Source of the DNA: Anaerococcus marasmi
GTDB taxonomy: Bacteria; Bacillota; Clostridia; Tissierellales; Peptoniphilaceae
Assembly: GCF_900290195.1 (NCBI RefSeq)
Contig: NZ_OLMF01000004.1
Span: 1,043,501-1,107,500, forward strand
Direction: 5' to 3'
DNA length: 64,000 nucleotides
The notes beneath the pieces were generated by a model. That model saw only the letters and a program-made list of their open reading frames with translations. It had not been told where the DNA came from and ran no database searches. Below, piece by piece: positions 27,222-36,662 of the stretch. Each line of letters opens with the position of its first letter. Within the stretch, counting starts at the first letter, position 1. A program made the translations under genes and the position numbers.

Positions 27222-28558
27222 GAAAATATCCCAAATATTGCAAAGGCCACGCTTATACCAAGTATGGCTCCCCTAATTATCTCCTTTGTCGAATGAATAT
27301 CTGCCTCGTATCTGGATTCTGCAACTATAAGGGCGAGTAAGACCATAAGGATCATTACCATGGGATTGTCCACGAGGAGGATTCCTATGGTCGCAAGGCC
27401 AAATGATACGGAAGTGTGTCCGCTCACAAAGCCTCCCCTAAAGGCAGTTCCGTGACCCTCGTAGAAAATTCCCTTAAGGAATATGGTTATGATTATGATT
27501 AGAGAAATCGAAATTACCGCCAAATGGCTCGGTCTTCTCGCAATCCTCAAGATTACTGAATCGTAGAAGTTAAGGAACTTATCGAAAAATATCATATAGC
27601 CCACAAAAAGCGCATTGAGGGCTGCTACGAAGGTAGCCGCTGCAGATACGTCTTTGGCGGACTTGGCAAGAGATAGCCACCTGCCGTCAGCTGCTATATC
27701 GACAGCGTTCTCAAGGGCTGTATTTACAAGCTCTAGGGCTATGACTGATGATATGGCAAAGATTAGAAACATCATCTCAATCCTAGAAATATTGAAAAAC
27801 AAGCTTGCCACAAAGACTATGGCGCAAGCTAAAAGATGAAATTTCATGTTTTTTTCGTGATTAATAGCAAAGACTAGGCCCTCGTAGGCATAGTCGAAGC
27901 CTTTGAGAAACTTCTGCCCGTGGCTAAGGTTCTCCTTGGTATAGATCTTCCCGTATTCCACGTTGGCGTATCTTTGCTCAAGTCTTAGCTCTTCCTTGAT
28001 TTCTTCCTTAAGCTCGTCTCTAAATTCTAGAAACTTTTCATCTTCCTTATTTGCTTCTTCCTTTTCCTTCTCGTAGTCGTTTTTGTCCATATGGTCAAAG
28101 TTCTCGTGATCGTCGTTCTTGAAGACTCTAAGATTTCTCATGACTTCCTTCTCACGACGACGCATCTCTCTTTTCTCGTCTTCTTCCATATGATCGTAGC
28201 CTAAAAGATGGAGGGTGGAGTGGCAGGTCAGATACATGATTTCGCGCCTTAGAGAATGGCCAAACTCCATAGCCTGGTCTTTGGCAACATCCAGACATAT
28301 TACTATATCTCCCAGCATCTTATCAGCGTCTGGTAAGTCTATCGTATCATCTAGGGGGAAGGATAGGACATCTGTTGGCCTATCCACATCCCTAAATTCC
28401 CTATTTAGCCTATGAATTTCCTCCCTGTCGACAAAGGTGATGGAAACTTCGTAGTCTTCGCCCAATCCTTCAGTCTTTAGGACTTCCTTGACAGTTCTTT
28501 CTAGGTCAGCATCCATTTCTATTTTTTCTTCTGTATTGTTTTCAATTAAAAGATGCAT
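27218..28558 (-). CDS. Triple fusion: YbeY endoribonuclease, DgkA-type undecaprenol kinase and PAP2 phosphatase
   Basis: 446 residues. Residues 1-148 are YbeY, with the zinc motif HSTLHLLGYDH (His113, His117, His123) for rRNA maturation. A charged linker covers 150-205. Residues 210-330 are a DgkA-like lipid kinase with three membrane segments and ELVNTALENAVD (276-287). Residues 335-446 are a PAP2-type lipid phosphatase: SGHTS at 379-383 and SRYEADIHSTKE at 415-426. In Bacillus ybeY and dgkA are adjacent separate genes, so this is a fusion of neighbours plus a phosphatase. Kinase and phosphatase would act on the same undecaprenyl pool. No stop or frame break interrupts it. Confidence 0.9.
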   Translation of the reverse strand: MHLLIENNTEEKIEMDADLERTVKEVLKTEGLGEDYEVSITFVDREEIHRLNREFRDVDRPTDVLSFPLDDTIDLPDADKMLGDIVICLDVAKDQAMEFGHSLRREIMYLTCHSTLHLLGYDHMEEDEKREMRRREKEVMRNLRVFKNDDHENFDHMDKNDYEKEKEEANKEDEKFLEFRDELKEEIKEELRLEQRYANVEYGKIYTKENLSHGQKFLKGFDYAYEGLVFAINHEKNMKFHLLACAIVFVASLFFNISRIEMMFLIFAISSVIALELVNTALENAVDIAADGRWLSLAKSAKDVSAAATFVAALNALFVGYMIFFDKFLNFYDSVILRIARRPSHLAVISISLIIIITIFLKGIFYEGHGTAFRGGFVSGHTSVSFGLATIGILLVDNPMVMILMVLLALIVAESRYEADIHSTKEIIRGAILGISVAFAIFGIFS

Positions 28559-28566
28559 AAGCCTTC

Positions 28567-29559
28567 CTATTCTTTCTTGCTATTAGCTTCCTTTTCTTTT
28601 TTCTCAGCCATCCTTCTCGCATCTTCCTTATCGTAGGCATCGATTATCCTTTGGACAAGAGGATGTCTTACTACGTCTATAGAAGAAAATTCCATAAAGG
28701 CAATTCCTTCTACATTCCTAAGAATATGCTCTGCCGCCCTTATCCCGCTTTTCTTGCCGCGAGGAAGGTCGACTTGGGTCTTATCTCCTGTGATTATGGC
28801 CTTGGAACCAAAGCCAAGTCTTGTAAGAAACATCTTCATCTGCTCGTAGGTCGTATTTTGGGCCTCATCCAAGATCACAAAGGACCTATCGAGTGTCCTA
28901 CCTCTCATGTAGGCAAGGGGAGCGACTTCTATAAGGCCCTTTTCTACGAGATTTTGATAAGTGTCAAAGCCTAAAATATCAAAGAGTCCATCGTAGAGTG
29001 GTCTTAGATATGGGTCTACCTTATCTTGTAGGTCTCCTGGAAGAAAACCAAGGCTTTCTCCTGCTTCGACAGCCGGACGAGTGAGTATTATCCTATCCAC
29101 TTCTCCAGCCTTGAAGGCTCTAACTGCCATAGCTACTGCAAGGTAGGTCTTTCCTGTTCCTGCTGGTCCTATACCAAAGACGACATCATTGTTTCTGATC
29201 TTTTCAATATAAGACCTTTGTCCCAAAGTCTTTGGCTTGATTGGCTTGCCATCAGCCCTTGTGACTATCACATCACCCAAAAGCCCCTTAATCACGTCTT
29301 TGTTTTCTCTTTCGAGCATGTCTGCATGATACTTGATCTTTTGAAAGTCAAGAGACTCGCCCTTACTTATAAGAGTAAGGAGTTGTTCTAAGAGATCTTT
29401 GGTAAGCTTAGTATTAAGCTCTTCTCCCTTAATCTCCAGGTCATTATCCTTAACCTTAATCTTAGTATCAAATCTTTCTTCTATATATTTTCTGTTTTTG
29501 TCAAAACTCCCAAACAAGCTAATAACTTGGTCAGGGTTTTCTATTGCTAATAATTCTAT
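28567..29559 (-). CDS. PhoH-family ATPase
   Basis: About 330 residues. Walker A GPAGTGKT, then VILTRPAVEAGESLGFLPGD and Walker B VILDEAQN identify PhoH. It stands first in the ybeY-era-guaA run. The frame is open upstream of the TTG at 29517 and encodes IENPDQVISLFGSFDKN, a conserved start region, but no ATG, GTG or in-frame TTG exists there. The ribosome site GGAGG (29566-29570) is 6 or 9 bases from ATC at 29562 or ATA at 29559, so a rare start codon is likely. The conventional reading would be 28567-29517. Confidence 0.85.
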   Translation of the reverse strand: MELLAIENPDQVISLFGSFDKNRKYIEERFDTKIKVKDNDLEIKGEELNTKLTKDLLEQLLTLISKGESLDFQKIKYHADMLERENKDVIKGLLGDVIVTRADGKPIKPKTLGQRSYIEKIRNNDVVFGIGPAGTGKTYLAVAMAVRAFKAGEVDRIILTRPAVEAGESLGFLPGDLQDKVDPYLRPLYDGLFDILGFDTYQNLVEKGLIEVAPLAYMRGRTLDRSFVILDEAQNTTYEQMKMFLTRLGFGSKAIITGDKTQVDLPRGKKSGIRAAEHILRNVEGIAFMEFSSIDVVRHPLVQRIIDAYDKEDARRMAEKKEKEANSKKE

Positions 29560-29689
29560 GATATCAATCCTCCATTAAGAATATTATACTATTTATTGTT
29601 ACAAATATGTTGAAATTTCTGAAATTTAAAAAAACTTCTATATAAAATAAAAGTTTATTAAATAAAGGCTCTGTCTGAGGAAGGACCCT

Positions 29690-30015
29690 AGTTTCCAATT
29701 GAAAGTTACAATGAGCGGAAGTACTCCCTTATCTCTAATGGTCCTGGCCACAATGGACTAAGTGAATTGATGGCAGGTGCCGGACTGTCGGGCTTCGATT
29801 TTTGAAGAAAATCGAATAGTGGGACTTATTTGAAAAATAAGTCCCAAGAACTCGAAGAGTTCACAATCGAGGATTTTCGAGATGAAGGTCAAGCCCTGCT
29901 ATCCTCCATGAGCAGGACGGGCTTATCCTCTTTATCCGCAAAAACGCCTATTGTAGCTACAACCCCTTATCTCGAGCGGAGCGAAGCGGAGTCGAGAGAT
30001 CTCTGTTTAATTTTC
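29690..30015. repeat. S-family dispersed repeat, copy S2
   Basis: Fills the gap between phoH and the next gene. It shares CCTTATCTCTAATGGTCCTG, TGGCCACAATG and the core CTCGAGCGGAGCGAAGCGG with S1. A 68-codon frame over it (29830-30036) is repeat sequence, not a credible gene. Confidence 0.75.
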
Positions 30016-30067
30016 ATAAATCAAGTAGCCTATTAAAGAAGAATAATTATCCTCAAGGCAGTAGTAA

Positions 30068-30104
30068 GAAAGCAAGCCCTAGAGCTTGCATCCTACTTTC
30101 TCTT
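30068..30104 (-). terminator. Hairpin at the end of the nfeD-floA operon
   Basis: GCAAGC pairs with GCTTGC around a CCTAGA loop, extended by AAAGTAGGA/CTTACT-like pairing. It overlaps the end of the last gene. The T-run is weak. Confidence 0.5.
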
Positions 30105-30476
30105 AGAGACAGGCTTACCCAGAATTTCTGAGTAGATCAAGGCCTTTCTAAGAGTCCTTCTTTTATTTTTAACTTTATCTTCTTCGTAGAGCTTTTCTTT
30201 TTTTCTCTTTGCCCTACTTTCTTCTATTCTTCTTTCAGCTGCTGGGTCTCCCTCTTCCTTTTTTATTCTGAAGTCTTCTTTGGGGAGCTTTCCTTGCTTT
30301 TGCTTAGTATTATTCGAAACTTTTTTCTTTATCTTTTTCTTATCAGATCCAAACATCTCGCCTACAGGCTCATCCATATATTCGTTTAGGAGCTCGTTAG
30401 TCTTTTTGATCCACTCATCAAAGGATGGTTTAGGACTTTTACCAGTATCTTTTTTCTTTGGAAAGATTCTAGACAT
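30093..30476 (-). CDS. Hypothetical basic protein
   Basis: 127 residues, strongly charged (Lys, Glu, Arg rich), with no membrane segment or known motif. It overlaps floA by 8 bases and is therefore probably part of the nfeD-floA operon, in the place where Bacillus carries yqfB, though no similarity to YqfB is evident. The composition suggests an extended or nucleic-acid-binding protein; this is weak inference. Confidence 0.7.
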   Translation of the reverse strand: MSRIFPKKKDTGKSPKPSFDEWIKKTNELLNEYMDEPVGEMFGSDKKKIKKKVSNNTKQKQGKLPKEDFRIKKEEGDPAAERRIEESRAKRKKEKLYEEDKVKNKRRTLRKALIYSEILGKPVSKRK

Positions 30477-31416
30477 CTAGATCAGCCCCATCTTCTCCAG
30501 AAATGGACTCGCGCATCTTGGTGTCGGCATTTACATTTTTGATATTGTAATAATCCATCACGCCGAGATTGCCCTCTTCGAAGGCCTTGGCTATAGCTGT
30601 TGGAATCTTACTTTCTGCTTCAACTACCTTGGCCCTGTTTTCTTGCTCAAGGGCGATAGCTTGGGCACGTCTTTCTTCAGCCTTGGCTTGGGCGATATTC
30701 TTATCTGCCTCTGCTTGGTCTCTTTGAAGTTGAGCGCCGACGTTTCTTCCGACATCAACATCTGCTATATCAATTGATAAAATCTCGAAGGCGGTTCCGC
30801 TATCAAGCCCTTTCATAAGGACTGTTTGGGAAATATTGTCAGGATTCTCTAGAACTTGGGCGTGAGAATTAGATGAACCTACTGTAGTTACAATACCTTC
30901 TCCAACCCTGGCTATGATAGTCTCTTCACCTGCACCACCTACTAGTCTTTCGATATTAGCCCTAACAGTAACCTTGGCTATAACCTTAACCTCGATTCCG
31001 TTTTTGGCAACAGCGGCGATTACTGGTGTGTTGATTACCTTTGGTGTAACAGAAACTTGAACAGCTTCGAATACATTACGTCCTGCAAGGTCAATAGCTG
31101 CGGCTTGCTCAAAAGAAAGATCGATGTTTGCTCTTTCTGCTGCAATTAGCGCATCAACAACTTGGTTGATGTTTCCTCCTGCCAGATAGTGACTTTCCAA
31201 ATCATTGGTAGAAATTTGGATCCCTGCTTGGTGGGACTTAATCATTGCATTTACAATCTTTGATGGAGAAAGTCTCCTAAAACGCATAGCGACAAGGGCT
31301 GGCATTGAAATATTTACTCCAGAAAATCTAGCAGTTATCCAAAGTCCAACCGGAACCATGGTGAAAAACAACACCAATAAAACGACAATTATGCCTAAAA
31401 TTACAAAATTCATCAT
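30469..31416 (-). CDS. floA: Flotillin-like protein FloA
   Basis: 315 residues. A hydrophobic hairpin at about 5-30 inserts in the membrane. Then [20 protein letters not shown] and [19 protein letters not shown] match FloA. The C-terminal coiled coil is rich in [20 protein letters not shown]. FloA organises membrane microdomains. It overlaps nfeD by 4 bases. Confidence 0.95.
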   Translation of the reverse strand: MMNFVILGIIVVLLVLFFTMVPVGLWITARFSGVNISMPALVAMRFRRLSPSKIVNAMIKSHQAGIQISTNDLESHYLAGGNINQVVDALIAAERANIDLSFEQAAAIDLAGRNVFEAVQVSVTPKVINTPVIAAVAKNGIEVKVIAKVTVRANIERLVGGAGEETIIARVGEGIVTTVGSSNSHAQVLENPDNISQTVLMKGLDSGTAFEILSIDIADVDVGRNVGAQLQRDQAEADKNIAQAKAEERRAQAIALEQENRAKVVEAESKIPTAIAKAFEEGNLGVMDYYNIKNVNADTKMRESISGEDGADLDV

Positions 31417-32033
31417 ATCTCCTTTACCACAATGTGGCCATCTTTTACACTAACAACTTCAATCTTACAGAGGGATTTTATAAATTCCCCCTGGCTAGTA
31501 GCATCGTAATAATTACCATCGATTTCAATTCTTCCAGTAGGTCTTAGAATCGACCTACTAGTTCCAGTCTTACCAACTAGATGAGAATAATCAGCTTTCG
31601 AATTGTAGCCTCTTTCCTTGCTATTTACACTTTTTAGTATTCCCTTATCGAAAATGTTGGCCCTAAAACCAAGTGTCACATAGACGGTCACACTTATAAC
31701 AATAGCAAGAGTCGCAGCCACAAGAAGGATCACTTCTCTGCCATCCATCATAAAAGAATTGTATAGGGATAATCCAACTAGGACAAGCCCGCAAATTCCA
31801 ATAAGGCCAAAACTAGGAATAAAAATCTCAAGAGCCAAGAGAGTAATCCCTGCCACAAAAGAAATCAAAGGCCAGACTTCAGCAATCGGATGTCTTGAAT
31901 TAGTAAAATAAAAGACCCCCAAAAAGGCCAAAGCACTAATAGCAAAAAAAGCCTTCTTCTCAGTAAACAAAACCGAAATCAAGCTTACAACAGCCAGCAC
32001 AAAACTTAAGCCAATAACAAGTTCAAACATCAT
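31413..32033 (-). CDS. NfeD-family membrane protein
   Basis: 206 residues. Four to five membrane segments occupy the first 130 residues, with a C-terminal OB fold ([20 protein letters not shown]). NfeD proteins pair with flotillins, as in Bacillus yqeZ-floA. The N-terminal protease domain of long NfeD proteins is absent, which is normal for the short class. Confidence 0.9.
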   Translation of the reverse strand: MMFELVIGLSFVLAVVSLISVLFTEKKAFFAISALAFLGVFYFTNSRHPIAEVWPLISFVAGITLLALEIFIPSFGLIGICGLVLVGLSLYNSFMMDGREVILLVAATLAIVISVTVYVTLGFRANIFDKGILKSVNSKERGYNSKADYSHLVGKTGTSRSILRPTGRIEIDGNYYDATSQGEFIKSLCKIEVVSVKDGHIVVKEI

Positions 32034-32104
32034 ACATTTTCCTTTCTGCTCTTAGTATAATTATCATATAAATTGAAGGAAAAATCAAGAAAAAGGGGGA
32101 GGAA

Positions 32105-32947
32105 GATATTTTTTAAAATATCTATCACTAAAAATGTTTTGATATTGGAATATCTGGATATTAGAGTATTTCTCTAAGCAGGGTTGAACCCTTCGAACCC
32201 AAGGGGACAGGCTAAGGAATCCGTAAATTATTTAAAATAATTTATATTAAAATTTTTAAGAATAATATATCTGGGTAATTAAAATTCATTTCTTATGAAG
32301 GTGTCCCTTCGAACCTCTGGGAGACAACCTCTTGGGGCTTTCCGCATGCCCCATCCGGTTTTCTCCCAGGCCCTCTTTTCCACTCAACCCCGCGGGCGGC
32401 CTCGGCAGGGGCCAATAAAGGGAAGAAGTTCGCTCCGCGAATTCCTCTTAAGTATTGGGGTAGGCTTTCATATAGAAAGCCTTATTGAAGAAAAATGTAG
32501 GCTTGCATAGGCAAGCCTTTTTTAGTACAAATAAAAAACATGATACGCTTTGCGAAAGCAAAGCTTTCTGCTTTAATTCTTCATAAGCGAGAAGCATGTA
32601 TAATCAGAGTGAGCGTTAAGAAAATTTATCTGTTTGAGCGAAGCGAGTTATAAATTTTTAGCGAATGATGATTAGAAATTCCTAGCTACTAAACAAATTA
32701 AAACGAAGGGTTCCGCCTACTAAAAAAGATTGGCGTTAGCCAATCAACTGGTTTCGCACTCCGCTAAGGAGCAGAGGGGGTGAGGGGAAAAGGGGTTCTA
32801 GGGGAAAGACTGGAGGGGGCCTCTGCCGCCCCCTTAGGCTGTCCCCTAGAGAACGAAGTCATTAACTTAATTATTAAAATAACTAGATTGTTCAGATAAA
32901 CTATATCTAAAAATATTTTTAGTTTTAGGATATTTTTAAAAAAATCT
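32105..32947 (-). repeat. Composite hairpin element R1 (C half on the left, A half on the right)
   Basis: A non-coding element of about 0.84 kb, reverse complement of R3 in layout. The left half (C) contains a second TTCGAACC block, AGGCTTTC/GAAAGCCT and AGGCTTGC/GCAAGCCT hairpins. The right half (A, inverted) contains GATTGGC/GCCAATC, the GGGGGC/GCCCCC hairpin and the AAAATTTAT/ATAAATTTT stem. It lies between the nfeD start and the end of the lipoprotein gene. Frames over it (such as 32295-32510) are not credible genes. Confidence 0.85.
32499..32525 (+). terminator. Intrinsic terminator inside the C half of R1
   Basis: AGGCTTGC pairs with GCAAGCCT around ATAG, followed by TTTTTT. The same sequence, inverted, occurs in R3 at about 50085-50110. 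It implies that C halves are transcribed inward or stop inward read-through. Confidence 0.75.
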
Positions 32948-32990
32948 CTAAAAAAGCCCCCTTTTGTAAAAGGGAGGCTTTCCTGTATCA

Positions 32991-33551
32991 TTAGTTATTT
33001 TGAACTTGATCTAGAATTTCTCTTGCACTTTCTATAACTTCGTTTGAGTGGTCGATTAGGGCTTGGATTTCGTCTTCCCTTCCTTCGATTGCTTCTGGAG
33101 CTTCTGTTTGAAGGATTTCTAGGGCTCTCATTGTTACTCTTGAATCAAAGATTGATTGTTCAAGTTCAGCTATTGCTTCTTCTTTTGTTTGAGCACCTTC
33201 TGAGTCTTCCTTATCTTCCTTGGCTTCTTTATCCTCTGCTTTTTCGTCATCAGCAGTTTCTTCTTTATCAGAAGCTTCTTTATCGTCAGTCTTTTCTTCT
33301 TTAGAATCTGATTTATCAGCCTTATCTGACTTGTCGGCATCTTTGTTGTCTTTGTCTTTGTCTTTATCTTTTTCTTCAGCTTCTTTGTCGTCTGCTTTTT
33401 CTTCTGTTTCTTTTGAGTCAGCGCTTTCTGTTACTTCTGTTTCGTTTTTGCTATCATCAGCAGTATTTTTGTTTTCGCTCATGTTGTTGCATGATGCTAG
33501 TGATAAAGATAGTAAAAGTCCTGCTAGAACTACTTTGTTTTTAATTTTCAT
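32991..33551 (-). CDS. Acidic surface lipoprotein
   Basis: 186 residues. The signal ends in LSLASC, so the mature protein starts with a lipidated Cys. Residues 25-125 are a low-complexity Lys/Glu/Asp/Ser stretch with repeats such as DKEAEEKDKDKDKD. The last 60 residues (QTKEEAIAELEQSIFDSRVT) form a predicted helical domain. A similar RVTMRALEI/RVTVKAVELI helix occurs in the protein at 36663-38039, so the two may share a domain. Function unknown. Confidence 0.8.
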   Translation of the reverse strand: MKIKNKVVLAGLLLSLSLASCNNMSENKNTADDSKNETEVTESADSKETEEKADDKEAEEKDKDKDKDNKDADKSDKADKSDSKEEKTDDKEASDKEETADDEKAEDKEAKEDKEDSEGAQTKEEAIAELEQSIFDSRVTMRALEILQTEAPEAIEGREDEIQALIDHSNEVIESAREILDQVQNN

Positions 33552-33571
33552 AATATCTCTCCTTTTTATCC

Positions 33572-35536
33572 TTATTTATTCTTTTTTCTTGTAAATATTA
33601 GAGCGATCGCTGCAACTACAGCAACTCCTCCAACCACTGGAAGGATTGCATCTACACCTGTCCTAACCTTACCCTTAGATTTCTTGCTTGATGTTACAAC
33701 CTTCTTTGTTGTTTTTTTCTTAGCATCTTCTTTGGCCTTAGGACTATCCTTTTCTGGTTCTTTTGGATTTAATTTAGCGTCAAATTCTTCTTTCAATTCA
33801 TTAATATCATCAATGGTCTTGGAATTATCTGACTTAAATTCTTCTAATTTTTCCTTGTATTCTTTCTTTAATTCCTTCAAAGATTTTTCAGTCAAGCTGT
33901 CTGTTTTAGCTTGATCAATATATTTTTCTAAGGATTCAATCTCAGCGTTAAACTTAGAATAGTAATCTGTAATATCAGTCTTTGCTTTTTTTACTTTATC
34001 AAGGTTTTCCTTAGTCTTATCTTCCTTGAGGGCGTCATAAGCATCGCCGTATGCCTTTTGTAGTTCTGCTGTTGCTCTTAGATATTCGTTACTTTTAATG
34101 AAGTCACCGTGTTTTTCTATTACAGATTCGATTTCCTTTTCCTCTTCTGTAGAAACTTTTACACTGAGGGCATTCTTTGCTTTTTCCATCTTAGTCTTGG
34201 CAGCTTCTAGCTCTTCAAGTGTAGTATACTTTTTGTTTTTAAAATCTTCTAGAGCTTTGTCATAAGCTTTTTTCTTCTCATCAGAAGCATTTTTATAGAT
34301 ATCAGAACTTTTTACTTCTTCGTATTCTTTTAATAGCTTTTCATATTCAGAATCAAGATCTGAGCCCTTTTCTTCTTCCTCATTGACCAGACTCTTAGCT
34401 TCAGCTACTGCAGCATCGTAGTTTTCTAAAGCTTTAGATACTTTATTAGAATCAGTCACATCACTTTCGATAAGTGCCAATAGAGCATCTTTTGCATCAA
34501 GATATTTTTTTACTGAATTTTTTTCAGACTCAATATTTCTTGCTTCAACTTTTTTAAGATTTTCTTCTGTGAAATCAGTCGCTCTATCAAAATCAATTTT
34601 TACTAGAGCTTCAAGCTTGTAGTCGAAAACATCCTTGTCAGATAATTCATTGAATTTATTACTTGGGAAGCCCTTCATATCATCGATTGCCTTTTCTTCT
34701 TCCTTGCTTAGGGCAATTTTTTCTTCTTCTATGTTTTCCCTTTTAGAAACTTCCTCTATAACCTTCTTAAGCTCTTCTGTTTTTTCTGAAATACTCTTAG
34801 CTTGAGATTCAATATCATCATAAACCACAAGTGAATTAGCTAGTACTTCTTTTAATCCAGAATCTTTTTTGATCTCTAAAAGTTTACTAGCCTTATCAAT
34901 TTGTTTTTTAAGCTCAGTTCTCGCATCTCTTGCACTATAGACTCTATATCCAAGCTTAGAAACTGCCTTATAATAGTTACTTTCTACTTCTTCTTTTTCG
35001 CTATCATCTTCTAGTGATTTAAGCTCTTTTCCATCAGCTTCTTTTATTGCCTTTTTAAAAGCTTCTAGAGCTTTTCCATGTTCTACTATCTCTGCGTCAG
35101 TAGCAAGTTTTATAGCATTACTCTTACCAAGTTCTGATTCATAAGCATCGATTTTAGCAAGAAGCTCATTCTTTCTTTCTTCAAGATTTTTATCTTCTTT
35201 TTCGTCATCTTTATCCTTATCGTCAGATTTTCCATCACCAGAAGTAACAGGTTCATTCTGAATAATATCCCCTGTTTCAAGACTATCATCTGATGATTGT
35301 CCATCTTTAGTAGTTTGACCTTCTTTTTTCTCTGCATCTTTATTTGCACCTTCAGATTCATCAGCTTTAGGACTTGCATCAGGTGCTTGAGTACCTTCTG
35401 TTCCTCCAACTTCAGATGCTGCTTCCTCAGCATAAGCAAGGTTATTTAATTTTAAATTATAATTATGGCTAGTCTGCACAGGACCTAAGCCAAGGGCCAG
35501 TAAAAGTACAGCTGCCCCTAGTTTTCTCTTATTCAT
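33572..35536 (-). CDS. Large cell-wall-anchored surface protein, FIVAR-like helical repeats
   Basis: 654 residues. A signal peptide (MNKRKLGAAVLLLALGLGPV) ends near residue 36. An acidic region to 115 is followed by helical coiled-coil repeats, among them ASDEKKKAYDKALEDFKNKK and ELEAAKTKMEKAKNAL, which resemble FIVAR or albumin-binding type modules. The C-terminus has a basic stretch, KVRTGV, a hydrophobic segment and RKKNK, a sortase signal that lacks the usual LP. Likely an adhesin or matrix-binding protein; the ligand is unknown. Confidence 0.85.
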   Translation of the reverse strand: MNKRKLGAAVLLLALGLGPVQTSHNYNLKLNNLAYAEEAASEVGGTEGTQAPDASPKADESEGANKDAEKKEGQTTKDGQSSDDSLETGDIIQNEPVTSGDGKSDDKDKDDEKEDKNLEERKNELLAKIDAYESELGKSNAIKLATDAEIVEHGKALEAFKKAIKEADGKELKSLEDDSEKEEVESNYYKAVSKLGYRVYSARDARTELKKQIDKASKLLEIKKDSGLKEVLANSLVVYDDIESQAKSISEKTEELKKVIEEVSKRENIEEEKIALSKEEEKAIDDMKGFPSNKFNELSDKDVFDYKLEALVKIDFDRATDFTEENLKKVEARNIESEKNSVKKYLDAKDALLALIESDVTDSNKVSKALENYDAAVAEAKSLVNEEEEKGSDLDSEYEKLLKEYEEVKSSDIYKNASDEKKKAYDKALEDFKNKKYTTLEELEAAKTKMEKAKNALSVKVSTEEEKEIESVIEKHGDFIKSNEYLRATAELQKAYGDAYDALKEDKTKENLDKVKKAKTDITDYYSKFNAEIESLEKYIDQAKTDSLTEKSLKELKKEYKEKLEEFKSDNSKTIDDINELKEEFDAKLNPKEPEKDSPKAKEDAKKKTTKKVVTSSKKSKGKVRTGVDAILPVVGGVAVVAAIALIFTRKKNK

Positions 35537-35653
35537 TATATCTCCTATTAATTTTCTACATTATATATAAATTATATAGCTTTCTAAGATAGATGTCAAA
35601 AGGACTTGTAGTTTATAAGGGACTCCCTTATTATCCCCAGAGGGAAAGAGGTA

Positions 35654-36538
35654 GATATTTTGAAATATCTTTTACTAAAGATGTTTTTAATATAGTTATC
35701 TGAATAATCTAGTTAATATTATAATTAAGTTAATATCTTCGTTCTCTAGGGGACAGCCTAAGGGGGCGGCAGAGGCCCCCTCCAGTCTTTCCCCTAGAAC
35801 CCCTTTTCCCCTCACCCCCTCTGCTCCTTAGCGGAGTGCGAAACTAGATGATTGGCTTACGCCAATCTTTTTTAGTAGGCAGAACCCTTCGTTTTAGTTT
35901 ATCTTAAGGCTGGGGATTCCTAATCATCATTCGCTAAAAATTTATAACTCGCTTCGCTCAAACAAATAAATTTTCTTAACGCTCACTCTGATTATACATG
36001 CTGCCCGGTAAATGTTATTTGTAAGATATACTAAAGAATATATTGTATCTTTATCTAAATAAATAAGAAAAATTCTTCCTAGCTACGCTAGATCAGAATT
36101 ATATAAATATGTAATTTTTAAAATAAAATATGATACGCTTTTCGAAAGCAAAGCTTACCCCTTCCCTTCCCCTGTGGACGAGTAGAAATGTCTAATCAAG
36201 TCTCTCGTTAAGAAAATCGATTTGTTTGAGCGTTAGCGAGTTATCGATTTTTAGAGAGACGGAGATTATACATTGTTAAATACAAGAAATAGTCAAGCGA
36301 AGGGATCCCCCTACCAACAAAGATTTGCGTAGCAAATCGACCTTTTCCGCACTCCGCTTAAGGAGCAGAGGGGGTGAATGACAAAGGGGTCAAGGGGAAA
36401 GGGTAGAGGGGGCCTCTGCCGCCCCCTTAGCCTGTCCCCTTGGGTTCGAAGGGTTCAACCCTGCTTAAGGACATATTCTAATATATAAATATCTTGATTC
36501 CAAAGATTTTTAGTCTCAGATATTTTAGAAAAAAATCT
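35654..36538 (+). repeat. Composite hairpin element R2 (A half on the left, B half on the right)
   Basis: Non-coding, about 0.88 kb. The left half is type A. The right half, inverted, is type B with GATTTGC/GCAAATC and AAAATCGAT/ATCGATTTT in place of the A stems. The middle carries CTAGC/GCTAG and GCTTT..AAAGC hairpins. R4 is its reverse complement in layout. It fills the gap between two surface-protein genes; no gene is present. Confidence 0.85.
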
Positions 36539-36566
36539 CCCTACCCACCTTTTTGTGCCAAAATAA

Positions 36567-36661
36567 AAGACCCTTTGGGGAAAGGGTCTTAAATCGTGAG
36601 TACCGCGGTTACTAAATTAATACTTTGTCTATAGAGTGCACTCTTCAGTGACTAAAGTATT
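36567..36661 (-). terminator. Double terminator downstream of the 458-residue surface protein
   Basis: First hairpin: AATACTTT with inner AGAGTGCACTCT and AAAGTATT (36616-36661). Second hairpin: AAGACCCTTT pairs with AAAGGGTCTT, followed by a T-rich run, at 36567-36592. Confidence 0.8.
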
Positions 36662-36662
36662 A

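Noticed and set aside
29830-30036. 68-codon plus-strand frame
   Set aside because: Lies entirely in repeat S2 and has no recognisable protein features.
32295-32510. 71-codon frame shared with 50096-50311 (MKVSLRTSGRQPLGAFRMPH...)
   Set aside because: Conserved only because both lie in C halves of the repeat elements. The sequence is made of hairpins and has no ribosome site suited to this frame.
33220-33594. Serine-rich 124-codon plus-strand frame
   Set aside because: Antisense of the Lys/Glu/Asp-rich lipoprotein gene; the composition is a by-product of that bias.
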